64,000 bases of DNA from Polynucleobacter sp. MWH-HuK1 (GCF_018881815.1 NZ_JACVPP010000001.1:1295097-1359096), one strand, 5' to 3'. Counted from the first letter of the stretch, positions 7,958 through 17,100 are shown. A program made the numbers and translations. The notes: a model not told the origin generated them from the sequence alone.

Positions 7958-7973
7958 TATTACAGTCTTTCAC

Positions 7974-8759
7974 ATGAAAAAGTTTGATTTCTCTACCATC
8001 CTCTTTGGCCTGCTGCTCACAGCAATCGCTGTGTATTTCATGCTGAGGTCATCTCCAAGTCAGGGCGCTCCAAAATCATCTATTCCATCGGTGCAAATTG
8101 GTAATCTCGTTTGGGATCAAACCGAGATGACGATTGCTGACGTCAAAACTTATGCTGCCTCCACTAGCTTTATCAGTGCAGCAGAAAAGAAGGGTGGCGG
8201 CCTTTCCTATGAAGCGGGGTTTGTGCAAAAACCAGGATGGTCTTGGAAGACGCCTTACGGTGTTCCTGCAAAAGACGCTGAGCCAGCAGTTCACCTCAAT
8301 CAAAAAGAGGCGGAGTCTATTTGCCGTTATTACGGCAAACGTTTGCCTACTGACGCTGAATGGACTAATGCTGCTTTTTTGGAGCAAAGAAGCAATCCGC
8401 CAGCGGGCTATACCAAAGGCCAACGCTATCCATTTCCAGGGGGTGGCAATCCTTCTGTGTCACATTGCTTAAGTGGCTGCGGTGACTACAAGGGCTTAGC
8501 TCCTGTAAGGGCTTTGAATCGGGGTACAGGTCATGTGACCACCAACACTACTAAGCCTGGAGTTAATGGTATGTATGACATGGGTGGCAATGTTTGGGAG
8601 TGGACAGCTACAGAGCGCAATGGCGGCTTCATTACTCGTGGTGCATCATGGTGGTACGGCCCGGAAAGACAGCAAGAGTCTGATGTCGAATCAAAACCGG
8701 GTGATATTGCTGTGGTTTACATTGGATTTCGGTGTGTGGCTGATGCCGTGAAACAATAG
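7974..8759 (+). CDS. Membrane-anchored SUMF1/FGE-like domain protein
   Basis: The 261-residue protein has one N-terminal membrane segment (about 6-26), then a short linker and a formylglycine-generating-enzyme (SUMF1/EgtB/PvdO) fold. The signatures are YGKRLPTDAEWTNAA, NGMYDMGGNVWEWTATE, GGFITRGASWWYG and the closing VVYIGFRCV. The paired active-site cysteines of true formylglycine-generating enzymes are not seen in the last third, so sulfatase activation is unlikely. A structural or cofactor-less role, as for many SUMF1 homologues, is possible. The active domain should face the periplasm. The helicase gene begins 3 bp after its stop, so they are probably co-transcribed. Note that an alkyl-sulfatase-like gene near 55 kb is of the metal-dependent kind and needs no formylglycine. 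Confidence 0.82.
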   Translation: MKKFDFSTILFGLLLTAIAVYFMLRSSPSQGAPKSSIPSVQIGNLVWDQTEMTIADVKTYAASTSFISAAEKKGGGLSYEAGFVQKPGWSWKTPYGVPAKDAEPAVHLNQKEAESICRYYGKRLPTDAEWTNAAFLEQRSNPPAGYTKGQRYPFPGGGNPSVSHCLSGCGDYKGLAPVRALNRGTGHVTTNTTKPGVNGMYDMGGNVWEWTATERNGGFITRGASWWYGPERQQESDVESKPGDIAVVYIGFRCVADAVKQ

Positions 8760-8762
8760 AGG

Positions 8763-10094
8763 ATGTCTACCTCAATCCCTCAATCTACCGATATTGAAAT
8801 CACACCCGATTACGAGGCAGTGATTGAGGCAATTGAGCGGCACGATCCTTATATCTTTGTTAGTGGCAAGGCGGGCACTGGCAAAACTACGTTAATTGGT
8901 TATCTGCGTGAGGCTATTCCGGGTAATGTGGTGGTGGTTGCTCCCACAGGGGTGGCTGCATTGCAAGTAAAAGGGGTGACGATTCATTCCTTTTTCAGAT
9001 TGCCCCCACGACTCATCTTCCCTGAGGAAGATATCAAGCCACTGCGTGATAAGCGACTCTATAAGGATATTCGTCTACTCATCATTGATGAGATTTCGAT
9101 GGTGCGTGCCGACGTAGTAGATGCGATGGATCTATTTCTACGCGAGAACGGTCCACAAAAAGGCCAGCCTTTTGGTGGCATTCAGGTGATGTTTGTTGGT
9201 GATTTGTTTCAACTGCCGCCGGTAGTCTCGAGTAGCGATATGCAAGTGCTGGCTGATCGTGGATACGAGGGGCCTTATTTCTTCTGCGCCATGGCATTAC
9301 ATCGCAAAGATGTCACGATGGTTGAGCTTTCTAAGATCTTCCGACAAAAGGATGAGTTCTTTGCTGGCCTGCTCAATCGTATTCGGATTAACCAAGATGT
9401 TGACGAGGCAATTGATATTCTTAATTCGCAGTGCTATCGCAAAGAAGAGCAAGTTGATGAGCAGACAATTACTCTCACTACGACGAATGCACGTGCAGAT
9501 CAAATCAACGGGGCAGGGCTCAGAGCCATCACCACCGAGGGCAAGGTATATGCCGGTAAGTCGACTGGAAAATTTAATGTCGATGAGCGTAATTTGCCAT
9601 CGCCTAATAATTTAGTGCTGAAAGTTGGCGCTAAGGTGATGTTTACAGCAACGGACCCTGGGTTTCCAAAGCGTTGGGTCAATGGCACGATTGGAGTGGT
9701 GCGTGAGATGTTGCCAGATAAGGTCAAGGTTATGGTGCAAAACGGCCCATACTCCAATACTGTTGAGGTAACTGGTCATCAGTGGGAATCCTATCGCTAC
9801 GATCATGACATGATGTCAGGAAAGATTTCTCCCAGCATCATTGGTACTTATGTACAGATTCCATTAATGCTAGCTTGGGCGGTCACCATCCATAAGAGCC
9901 AAGGCAAAACACTCGACAAAGTAAAAGTGGATCTCTCATCGGGAGCCTTTGCCTCGGGGCAGGTCTATGTGGCCTTGAGTCGTTGCAAAACGATCGAAGG
10001 TATTTCACTACAAAGACCAATTGAGCCTAGGGATGTGAGTTGCGATCAAGAGATCAAGCGTTTCTATATGAACTGCTTGCCAACTTCTAAATAG
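8763..10094 (+). CDS. PIF1/RecD-like ATP-dependent DNA helicase
   Basis: This 443-residue superfamily 1B helicase has all main motifs: Walker A VSGKAGTGKTTLI (about 34-46), motif Ia VVAPTGVAALQVKGVTIHSFF, Walker B LLIIDEISMVRADVVDAMD, motif III MFVGDLFQLPPV, motif IV KIFRQKD, motif V AVTIHKSQGKTLDKV and motif VI YVALSRCKTIEGI. It should unwind DNA 5' to 3' like Pif1 or RecD2. The short length argues against full RecD, and no recB/recC genes are present. It begins 3 bp after the SUMF1 gene, with AGAGG at the stop codon as ribosome site, and converges with the GGT gene at a 4-bp gap. Confidence 0.9.
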   Translation: MSTSIPQSTDIEITPDYEAVIEAIERHDPYIFVSGKAGTGKTTLIGYLREAIPGNVVVVAPTGVAALQVKGVTIHSFFRLPPRLIFPEEDIKPLRDKRLYKDIRLLIIDEISMVRADVVDAMDLFLRENGPQKGQPFGGIQVMFVGDLFQLPPVVSSSDMQVLADRGYEGPYFFCAMALHRKDVTMVELSKIFRQKDEFFAGLLNRIRINQDVDEAIDILNSQCYRKEEQVDEQTITLTTTNARADQINGAGLRAITTEGKVYAGKSTGKFNVDERNLPSPNNLVLKVGAKVMFTATDPGFPKRWVNGTIGVVREMLPDKVKVMVQNGPYSNTVEVTGHQWESYRYDHDMMSGKISPSIIGTYVQIPLMLAWAVTIHKSQGKTLDKVKVDLSSGAFASGQVYVALSRCKTIEGISLQRPIEPRDVSCDQEIKRFYMNCLPTSK

Positions 10095-10098
10095 CAAC

Positions 10099-11688
10099 CT
10101 AAAAACCAGCAGCCAATCCATCTCTTCGGTGATCGCTACCAGCAATATAGGCTGAATCTGCATCTTCGCTTAACTTGGCGATTGCTTGCGCGCTACCAAA
10201 ATCTAGGCTGTTAGCAGGTTGCACAGCCACTTCATGGCCCAGTGCTTTCAAACCATCCACAACACTTGCTGGCATTGATGCTTCAACGGTAAGCTTGCCT
10301 AAATCATCAATGCGCCAACGTGGTGAGTCAGAGCAGGCTTGAGGATTGAGATATTCATCAACAAAGCGCATAACAAACTGAATATGACCTTGAGGTTGCA
10401 TATTGCCACCCATTACTCCAAACGCCATAGTAGGCTTGCCATCCTTCGTTAGGAATGCCGGCAGAATAGTATGGAACGGACGCTTACCTGGTGCCACTTG
10501 ATTGGGATGATCGTTTTCTAATCTGAAGCTCATGCCGCGATTATGGAAAGCAATCCCGCCTGGTGCAACTACGCCAGATCCAAAGCCTTTGAAGTTCGAC
10601 TGGATATAAGAAATCATCATGCCGGATTCATCGGCGGCACACAGATATACCGTTCCACCTGAATGAGGGTCACCAGCTCTATAGCTAGAAGCTTTACCGT
10701 GATCAATCATGGCGGCGCGACTTGCCAAGTAATTCCTATCTAGTAAGCTAGTCACTGGCATTTGCATTGAGCGAGCATCAGAAACGTAGGCATACACATC
10801 AGCAAAAGCCATACGCATCGCTTCAATTTGTAAATGAATGCGCTGAGGAGAATTAGCAGGGTATTGCTTCACATTTGCTGCTTGCAAAATACCCAAAGCA
10901 ATTTGCGCTGCAATGCCTGAGCCGTTAGGTGGAATTTCATGAAGAGTGTATTCACCGTAATCAAATGCGAGGGGTTCAACCCATTCCGATTGGTTATCAG
11001 CAAAGTCTTGCATGGTGAGGCAGCCACCAGTTGCTTGAGCAAAGTCGACCATACTCTGAGCGAGTGGGCCTTTATAGAAAGACTCGCCTTCAGTGGTAGC
11101 AATTTCTTTAAGTGTTTTGGCTTGTGCAGGATATTTCCAGATTTGAGCTGCCTGTGGGGCCTTACCATCAATCAAAAATGACTCAGAAAAGCCAGGCTGG
11201 TTCTTTAGGATCGGTATTGCTTCACGCCATTGGCGTGCAATGACTGGAGAAACTGGAAAACCATTTTCAGCATAATCAATTGCGCGTTTAAATAACTGAG
11301 CAAACGGTAATTTTCCAAACTTACGCGACAGGTCAACCCACCCGGCAACCATGCCTGGAACGGTAACCGTATTCCAGCCAATTAAATCCATAGCTGATTT
11401 TCCAGCGAAGTACTCTGGTTTCCAAGCGGCAGGTGCACGACCCGAAGCATTTAAACCATGAATTTTTTTACCGTCCCAGAGGATTGCAAAACCATCCCCG
11501 CCTATGCCATTCATAGTGGGTTCAACAACAGTCAGTGTGATGGCTGTTGCTAGAGCGGCATCCACTGCGTTACCACCATTTTGCAAGGCTTCAATGCCAG
11601 CTTGGGTTGCAAGTGGTTGGGAGCTGGCAACCGTATTTCTGGCTAGCACCGGAGCGCGGCCACCACCAAAGGGAGGGGAAATCAACAT
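10099..11688 (-). CDS. Gamma-glutamyltransferase-family protein (Ntn hydrolase)
   Basis: The 529-residue protein matches the GGT / cephalosporin acylase family. It has the N-terminal NTVASSQPLATQAGIEALQNGGNAVDAA and EPTMNGIGGDGFAI, and the autoprocessing site GDPHSGGTVYL with catalytic Thr346 as the predicted new N-terminus of the small subunit. The C-terminus has the usual MAFGVMGGNMQPQGH and SPRW segments. No signal peptide is visible, unlike E. coli Ggt, so a cytoplasmic gamma-glutamyl-amide or related hydrolase is likely. It is the last gene of a four-gene minus-strand group with a Bug receptor, a PuuB-like oxidase and a SnoaL-like protein. The true substrate is unknown. Confidence 0.9.
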   Translation of the reverse strand: MLISPPFGGGRAPVLARNTVASSQPLATQAGIEALQNGGNAVDAALATAITLTVVEPTMNGIGGDGFAILWDGKKIHGLNASGRAPAAWKPEYFAGKSAMDLIGWNTVTVPGMVAGWVDLSRKFGKLPFAQLFKRAIDYAENGFPVSPVIARQWREAIPILKNQPGFSESFLIDGKAPQAAQIWKYPAQAKTLKEIATTEGESFYKGPLAQSMVDFAQATGGCLTMQDFADNQSEWVEPLAFDYGEYTLHEIPPNGSGIAAQIALGILQAANVKQYPANSPQRIHLQIEAMRMAFADVYAYVSDARSMQMPVTSLLDRNYLASRAAMIDHGKASSYRAGDPHSGGTVYLCAADESGMMISYIQSNFKGFGSGVVAPGGIAFHNRGMSFRLENDHPNQVAPGKRPFHTILPAFLTKDGKPTMAFGVMGGNMQPQGHIQFVMRFVDEYLNPQACSDSPRWRIDDLGKLTVEASMPASVVDGLKALGHEVAVQPANSLDFGSAQAIAKLSEDADSAYIAGSDHRRDGLAAGF

Positions 11689-11722
11689 AGTAAGTCTTTT
11701 AGTTATGCAATGCGGTTACGAA

Positions 11723-12703
11723 TCAATCAATTTTAATATTGGAGGCCTTCACAATCTTTGCCCACTTCTCATGTTCGGCAACGGTGATCTCGGTCAACTT
11801 TTCAGAATTAGCAAACTGAGGATGGATACCTTGATTGGCTAATTTAGCTTTAAAGTCTGGATTTGTCAGAATTTTGCGAATTTCTCTTTCCAGGCGTTCA
11901 ACTATTACAGGAGAGGTGCCCTTAGGTGCGTAGATAGCAAATAAATTCTCCACATCAAATTTTTTCATGCCATCTTGCTCAAATGTAGGCACGTTTGGCA
12001 TCAAAGGGGAGCGCTCGGAAGAGGCAATCGCAATTGGTCTGAGTTTGCCGCTTTGAATATGCGGCAGAGATGCAGTGATGCTATCAAACATCATCAAAGT
12101 ATTGCCAGCAATTAAGTCAGGCAATGCAAAGCTACTACCTTTATAGGGAATATGTACTCCGGTAGCGCCGATACGTTGCATAAATAACTGGGACTCTAGA
12201 TGAGATAGGGTGCCATTGCCTTGTGATGCGTAATTAAAGTTACCATTCTTGGATTTAATGAACGCAATCAGTTCGGTCATATTCTTGGCGGGAACGCTTG
12301 GGTTTACCTCTAAGACGTGAGGTACTGATCCCACTAGTGCAACGGAGATAAAATCCTTTTGCAGGGAGAAAGGTGGGTTAGTGAAAAGGGCTTGGGCAAT
12401 TGCCTGATTTGTTAGAGCGCTGAAGTGAATTGTGTAGCCATCTGGGTTAGCTTTGGCTGCAGCTGTCATACCAATCATCCCGCCGCCGCCTGGTTTATTT
12501 TCAATTACCACTGCCTGTCCCAAGGCGTCTCCTAATGGTGCAGCGATGCTACGCGCAAACACATCAGTTGAGCCCCCCGCAGGGAAGGAGAGAATCATTT
12601 GAATTGGTTTTTTAGGCCAATCAGTATCAGGTGCTGCAATGCTTGCATTAACTAGGCCAAGGGCAGCAGTGATACCGAAGACGATGCGATGAACAAGATT
12701 CAT
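11723..12703 (-). CDS. Bug-family (TctC) periplasmic receptor
   Basis: I start the gene at the ATG at 12703, not at the ORF-track start. This gives 326 residues with a clear signal peptide (MNLVHRIVFGITAALGLVNA, cut near SIAAP), while the longer ORF would run into the upstream oxidase gene. Family motifs are KPIQMILSFPAGGSTDVFARS, VVIENKPGGGGMIG, NPDGYTIH and IPYKGSSFALPDLIAGNTLMMFD. It lies between the GGT gene (34 bp downstream) and the FAD oxidase (43 bp upstream) in one apparent operon, so its ligand is probably the pathway substrate. No TctAB genes are adjacent. Confidence 0.9.
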   Translation of the reverse strand: MNLVHRIVFGITAALGLVNASIAAPDTDWPKKPIQMILSFPAGGSTDVFARSIAAPLGDALGQAVVIENKPGGGGMIGMTAAAKANPDGYTIHFSALTNQAIAQALFTNPPFSLQKDFISVALVGSVPHVLEVNPSVPAKNMTELIAFIKSKNGNFNYASQGNGTLSHLESQLFMQRIGATGVHIPYKGSSFALPDLIAGNTLMMFDSITASLPHIQSGKLRPIAIASSERSPLMPNVPTFEQDGMKKFDVENLFAIYAPKGTSPVIVERLEREIRKILTNPDFKAKLANQGIHPQFANSEKLTEITVAEHEKWAKIVKASNIKID

Positions 12704-12746
12704 GGGTGCCTTTATAGAGTGTGAGTTGAATTTTTGAATGAGAGGG

Positions 12747-14132
12747 TTATTTTTCATCTTTGAGCCAATACCACTTATAGAGAAAACTTTGCCCCAATCT
12801 TCTAAATGGAGCAAGTGCCTCTGAGCGCACTTGTCCAAAGAGGTTAGGAAATTCGAGAGGGGAGTTATAAATCGGTAACTTAAACACTTCAGAATTAACT
12901 TTGCTTCCAGCAATCAGTTCGGCCAAGCGTTTGCCAGCCCAAGTAGAGAAGGAGACGCCATTACCACCATAGCCGAGGGCGTGCCAGACCATTTGCTTTG
13001 GATCGGGTTGAGTGATGCGAGGCATCATGTCATGACTAACATCTACCCACCCCCACCAGGAGTAATTAATCTGAATGCCTGCTAACGGCGGAAACTTTCT
13101 AGCGATAGCGTCTATTAATAGCTTGAGATGTTCTGGTGCATTTGCATCGGCACCGCTAATAGAACTACGGCTACCTAGCTGTAGTCGATTGTCTTTCAGT
13201 AGGCGGTAATAAAAACGCAGTGTGCGTGTATCAGTTAAGAAAGTGTGCGAACGAAAATTACATGCTGCTATCTCTGCATCGGTTAGCGGTCTAGTCACCA
13301 CTGAATTTGACAGAATGGGAAGGATGCGATTTTTGATGGGCTTTAAGCCCTGTACGCCATAGCCGCCGGTGCAGATCGCAATACGCTTGGTGCGAACATT
13401 TCCGCCCGGCGTACGTATGTGATGAACCCCATTAATCGTTTCCCAAGATTCGACTGGGCTACTGGTGTGGATTTTCACTCCTAAACTTTGTGCTTTGCGG
13501 AGCAATCCAAATGTAAATTTAAGTGGATGAATACCAACGCCTTCACGCTCTAAAAGTGCTCCAGCGGCATCATGATCGTCGCAATAATGTTCTCTGAGTT
13601 CTTGCGCGCTCATGAGGAGTGGATCGTAGCCAAATACGTCTTTTCGAACTTTCGCTTCATTTTGAAGGTAGATCATTTTTTCTGGACGATGTGCGACGTA
13701 GAGGTGACCGCCATCAGTTGCATCACAATCTATTTGACTGACTAAGTCTTTGAAGTTTTCAAAGCCGGTGTAAATCTCTCGATCAAGTTTTTTGGCAGTA
13801 TCTAAACCCCAGCGCTCAATCCACTGAGAGCGGGATAGTCGACCACTGGCATTTTGTCCTTGACCGCCACTTCTACTGGAGCAACCCCAAGCGGTTTGGT
13901 TGGCTTCCAGAATGACTGCTTTGATGCCATGCTCCTGCGCCAAATAAAGTGCCGTTGAAACCCCGGTTGATCCTGAACCAATTACAACAACATCGGTATC
14001 AAAGTCTTGGGTTACTGGCCCATCATTTGATGGAGCTGTTCCAGCGCTTGCCACCCAGTAACTTGGCGCATAGTCTTGACCTGTCCCAGGATTCTGGGAG
14101 GTGAGGGGGTCATAAAGTGGGTCGTATTTCAT
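12747..14132 (-). CDS. FAD-dependent amine/amino-acid oxidoreductase (DAO family, PuuB-like)
   Basis: The 461-residue protein has an N-terminal FAD-binding Rossmann motif VVVIGSGSTGVSTALYLAQE (about 47-66), the flavin-contacting AWGCSSRSGGQGQNASGRLSR, and a C-terminal WHALGYGGNGVSFSTWAGKRLAELI that closes the FAD site. This pattern is typical of the gamma-glutamylputrescine oxidase (PuuB/OrdL) branch of the DAO family, which oxidises amines to aldehydes with H2O2 production. Gene order (SnoaL-like, this oxidase, Bug receptor, GGT) and a divergent omega-aminotransferase suggest amine catabolism. The exact substrate cannot be read from sequence. Confidence 0.87.
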   Translation of the reverse strand: MKYDPLYDPLTSQNPGTGQDYAPSYWVASAGTAPSNDGPVTQDFDTDVVVIGSGSTGVSTALYLAQEHGIKAVILEANQTAWGCSSRSGGQGQNASGRLSRSQWIERWGLDTAKKLDREIYTGFENFKDLVSQIDCDATDGGHLYVAHRPEKMIYLQNEAKVRKDVFGYDPLLMSAQELREHYCDDHDAAGALLEREGVGIHPLKFTFGLLRKAQSLGVKIHTSSPVESWETINGVHHIRTPGGNVRTKRIAICTGGYGVQGLKPIKNRILPILSNSVVTRPLTDAEIAACNFRSHTFLTDTRTLRFYYRLLKDNRLQLGSRSSISGADANAPEHLKLLIDAIARKFPPLAGIQINYSWWGWVDVSHDMMPRITQPDPKQMVWHALGYGGNGVSFSTWAGKRLAELIAGSKVNSEVFKLPIYNSPLEFPNLFGQVRSEALAPFRRLGQSFLYKWYWLKDEK

Positions 14133-14158
14133 TGGGATTGAGTCTAGGGCATTCCCAA

Positions 14159-14560
14159 TTATTTTGTTGCCGGCAAATTCGGTCGATTCTTGCGAAAGAC
14201 ATTCTTCAGTTGAATCTTACCATCTTTGAAAGTGAAAATATCTACCCCGTCCGCTTCTACACGCGATCCATCGGCTGCTGTTCCAGTAAATGTCCATTCC
14301 GAAACTCCAAAGTTCTCATGAACAAAATGTCGATCATGGATCCATTGAGCATCTGGAAAGTTGATCCAGGCACTTTCAAACGCTGCCCTTACTGCTTGAA
14401 ATCCCTCATGGCGTGCCCCATACGATTCAGGCCCTGCTGCAGTCTGAAAGACGCAATCATCGCTCATGAAACTCATTAGGGAATCAATATCGTGACGGTT
14501 CCAGGCGGCGCTGAAGGCGGCTAAGGTGGCAACTGTAATTGGGTCTTTAGTATTTGACAT
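14159..14560 (-). CDS. SnoaL/NTF2-like small protein
   Basis: The 133-residue protein has the NTF2-like cone fold signature: an N-terminal helix VATLAAFSAAWNRHDIDSLMSFMSDDCVF, a central GFQAVRAAFESAW, and a C-terminal GVDIFTFKDGKIQLKNVFRK. Members act as small isomerases, hydrolases or ligand-binding accessories, and no catalytic residues can be assigned. It is the first gene of the minus-strand group leading to the PuuB-like oxidase (26 bp gap). About 96 bp separate it from the divergent aminotransferase, a likely shared control region. Confidence 0.85.
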   Translation of the reverse strand: MSNTKDPITVATLAAFSAAWNRHDIDSLMSFMSDDCVFQTAAGPESYGARHEGFQAVRAAFESAWINFPDAQWIHDRHFVHENFGVSEWTFTGTAADGSRVEADGVDIFTFKDGKIQLKNVFRKNRPNLPATK

Positions 14561-14656
14561 AGGGATTATTGCTTGAATTCATGAGGGCGATCAATGAAAT
14601 TTGGTTTGATTGCTATAGTATCGAATAAATCTAATAAATACATCTATGAGACAACC

Positions 14657-15997
14657 ATGGACAGTTCTGTAAAGTCAGTTGATATGTCAGCCTATTGGCT
14701 GCCGTTCACTCCAAACCGCTATTTTCAGCATCATCCGAAGATCATGCAGTCCGCAAAAGGAGCTTACTACTATGACGATCATGGTCGTAAGCTGTTTGAT
14801 GGCTTATCAGGGCTTTGGTGCTCCCCATTAGGGCATGCTGATCCGCGTATTGGTGCGGCCATTAAAAAGCAATTTGAAACCATGGACTATTGCCCAGCGT
14901 TTCAAATGGCTAGTGAAACGGCATTTAACTTGGCGACCCGTATTGCAAAAATGGCGCCTGCGGGATTGGACAAAGTCTTTTTCACTAATTCTGGCTCAGA
15001 GGCGGTTGATACAGCATTAAAAATTGCCATTGGTTATCACCGTGTCATGGGTAATGCTTCTCGCACGCGTTTAATAGGAAGGGATCGCGCTTATCACGGT
15101 GTTGGCATTGCCGGTATATCCGTGGGTGGCATGGTTGCGAATCGCAAAATGTTTGCTAGCATGATGATGCCAGGCGTAGATCACTTGCCGCATACGCTCA
15201 ATCTCTCGCAAATGGCTTTCTCAAAAGGGCAGCCGAAGTGGGGCGCTCATTTGGCTGAAGAGCTTGAAAAAATTGTCACTCTGCATGATGCCAATACGAT
15301 TGCCGCAGTCATTATGGAGCCCGTGCAGGGCTCGACAGGTGTTATCGTTCCGCCAGATGGTTACCTGCAAAAGATTCGTGAGATCTGTACCAAGCACGGC
15401 ATCCTATTAATTTTTGATGAAGTGATTACCGGTTTTGGTCGTTTAGGCGCGAACTTCGGTGCCGATCGATTTGGTGTAACGCCTGACATGATTACCTTTG
15501 CCAAGGGTATTACGAATGGCGTCATTCCAATGGGCGGTGTGATAGTACGTAGCGATATTTGCGAGAGCATCATCTCTCATGGTGGTCAAGAGCAGTCGAT
15601 TGAATTCTTCCACGGCTATACCTACTCAGGTCATCCAATACCTGCGGCAGCTGGTCATGCCGTACTGGATATTTTCGAATCTGATGATTTAGTCAATCGT
15701 GCGCGAGCGCTTGAGCCTGTGCTTGAGGATGGGTTGCATGCACTAAAAGGCAAGCCCGGTATATTGGATATCCGTAATTTTGGTTTGTCGGGTGCCGTTG
15801 AGCTCGACCCTGTCCCGGGCAAGCCAGGTCTCCGCTCTATGAAAGTCCTAGAGGCTTGCATCGAAAAGGGTGCGCTAGTTCGTGTAGCCGGCGATGCGAT
15901 TGCAGTAGGCCCTCCCTTTATATCGACCACAGAAGAGGTGCAATTTCTCTGCAGCGTTCTAGGCGAAGCGATTGATGTAGCTATGCAGGTTAAGTAA
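14657..15997 (+). CDS. Class III omega-aminotransferase (beta-alanine:pyruvate type)
   Basis: From the ATG at 14657 the protein has 446 residues; the upstream start at 14594 adds a poorly conserved tail. Family motifs are YWLPFTPNRYF, LFDGLSGLWCSPLGHADPRI, FFTNSGSEAVDTALKIA (PLP phosphate site), MEPVQGSTGVIVPPDGYL, LLIFDEVITGFGRLG and the PLP lysine K283 in ITFAKGITNG. This pattern fits the beta-alanine/omega-amino-acid:pyruvate transaminases, which move amino groups from terminal amines to pyruvate. Its divergent placement from the PuuB-like/GGT group suggests a joint amine or omega-amino-acid route. Confidence 0.9.
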   Translation: MDSSVKSVDMSAYWLPFTPNRYFQHHPKIMQSAKGAYYYDDHGRKLFDGLSGLWCSPLGHADPRIGAAIKKQFETMDYCPAFQMASETAFNLATRIAKMAPAGLDKVFFTNSGSEAVDTALKIAIGYHRVMGNASRTRLIGRDRAYHGVGIAGISVGGMVANRKMFASMMMPGVDHLPHTLNLSQMAFSKGQPKWGAHLAEELEKIVTLHDANTIAAVIMEPVQGSTGVIVPPDGYLQKIREICTKHGILLIFDEVITGFGRLGANFGADRFGVTPDMITFAKGITNGVIPMGGVIVRSDICESIISHGGQEQSIEFFHGYTYSGHPIPAAAGHAVLDIFESDDLVNRARALEPVLEDGLHALKGKPGILDIRNFGLSGAVELDPVPGKPGLRSMKVLEACIEKGALVRVAGDAIAVGPPFISTTEEVQFLCSVLGEAIDVAMQVK

Positions 15998-16028
15998 TCA
16001 GCTCAAGCAAAGAAATCAAGCAAGCAAA

Positions 16029-16053
16029 TTATCACTTGTTAAATAAGTGATAA
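16029..16053. repeat. Inverted repeat between convergent aminotransferase and lrgB
   Basis: TTATCACTT (16029-16037) and AAGTGATAA (16045-16053) form a perfect 9-bp dyad over a GTTAAAT loop, covering the last codons of lrgB. It is AT-rich and lacks a clear T-run, so it is at best a weak bidirectional terminator. Confidence 0.4.
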
Positions 16054-16760
16054 ATAACAGGGATAGCAACAGCGCTCACTACGCCGTTCATTCCCATGGC
16101 TAGACTGGCATAGGTTCCTGCTTCCGGATGAATGCTAAAGGCGCGGGAGGTTCCAATGCCGTGCGCCCCAATTCCAATGGCGAAGCCTCTTTGCCACCAA
16201 GCTTTCATGCCTAATGCATTGAGAACAAATGGTGCCAAGATTGCACCTAGGATTCCAGTGCTCACTGCAAAGATAGCGGTGAGGGTGGGTGAGACGCTGA
16301 TGCGCTCAGCTATACCCATGGCAATAGGTGCTGTAACTGACTTGGGGTACATGGCGCCAGTAACACTAGCATCTGCTCCGAGTAGGGTGGCAATGCCTAC
16401 TGCGCTAATAATTGACACCAAGCCACCAGTACAAAGCGAGGCAATTAAAGGAATGGACCTTCCTTTGAGGCTGCTTAGGCCTCGATAAATAGGTATTGCC
16501 AAAGAAACAGTCGCAGAGCCTAATAAGAAGTGAATAAATTGCGCGCCCTCAAAATAGGTTGAGTAGGGCATTTCAATAAACTGAATCGTGCTCGCCACAA
16601 TCAGAATAGCAATGGCCACTGGATTGGCCAGAGGGTTTTGATGGGTTGTCTTATAAATGGCTAGTCCAATTTGATAGGCGGCCAGGGTGATAAATAAAGC
16701 AAACAGTGGGCTACCAGATAAGTAGACCCAAATCTCTACTATGGAGTGCTTTTCACTCAT
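16032..16760 (-). CDS. lrgB: LrgB/CidB-family membrane protein
   Basis: The 242-residue, strongly hydrophobic protein has about seven membrane segments and the LrgB hallmark PKSVTAPIAMGIAERISVSPTLTA, followed by the conserved GIGAHGIGTSRAFSIHPEAGTYASLAMGMNGV. In bacteria LrgA/LrgB-type proteins modulate murein hydrolase export or act as small carboxylate (for example pyruvate) transport complexes. It overlaps lrgA by 8 bp, so translation is coupled. No lytSR-like regulator is adjacent. Confidence 0.92.
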   Translation of the reverse strand: MSEKHSIVEIWVYLSGSPLFALFITLAAYQIGLAIYKTTHQNPLANPVAIAILIVASTIQFIEMPYSTYFEGAQFIHFLLGSATVSLAIPIYRGLSSLKGRSIPLIASLCTGGLVSIISAVGIATLLGADASVTGAMYPKSVTAPIAMGIAERISVSPTLTAIFAVSTGILGAILAPFVLNALGMKAWWQRGFAIGIGAHGIGTSRAFSIHPEAGTYASLAMGMNGVVSAVAIPVIYHLFNK

Positions 16761-17100
16761 GAGATTCCTTCTTGCTCAGGAGGCGCGCAATGAAAGCGCT
16801 AGAGGCAATGGTGAGGATGATGCTGCCAACTAGGGCGCTAATAATGGCTAGAGCATTGGCTTTCAGTTGAGGCAGAAATAGCACCACGCCAACAGCCGCC
16901 GGAACAAAAAGTAGGCCAAGGTATTGACTAAAGCCGTCGGCAACCATTGCCAGGTCGGAATTGATTCCTTTCCGTAAAACTAGCCAAAGAACTAGAAGTA
17001 CTAGCCCAATGACTGGTCCGGGTAGCGTCGGCAGTAGAAACTTTGAGACAAGCTCACCAAGGCTTTGAAAGAGTAGGATTTGTACAAGGCCAGAGATCAT
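16753..17100 (-). CDS. lrgA: LrgA/CidA-family holin-like membrane protein
   Basis: The 115-residue protein has four predicted membrane segments and the family pattern LPGPVIGLVLLVLWLVLR followed by DGFSQYLGLLFVPAAVGVV. It belongs to the holin-like LrgA/CidA family that works with LrgB. The gene begins the two-gene lrgAB unit and reads away from the molybdenum hydroxylase genes. Only 130 bp separate the two divergent units. Confidence 0.92.
   Translation of the reverse strand: MISGLVQILLFQSLGELVSKFLLPTLPGPVIGLVLLVLWLVLRKGINSDLAMVADGFSQYLGLLFVPAAVGVVLFLPQLKANALAIISALVGSIILTIASSAFIARLLSKKESHE

Noticed and set aside
7974-8759. Formylglycine-generating enzyme that activates the sulfatase at 54961
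   Set aside because: The cysteine pair needed for oxidation is not visible, and the sulfatase-like protein is a zinc metallo-hydrolase that needs no formylglycine.
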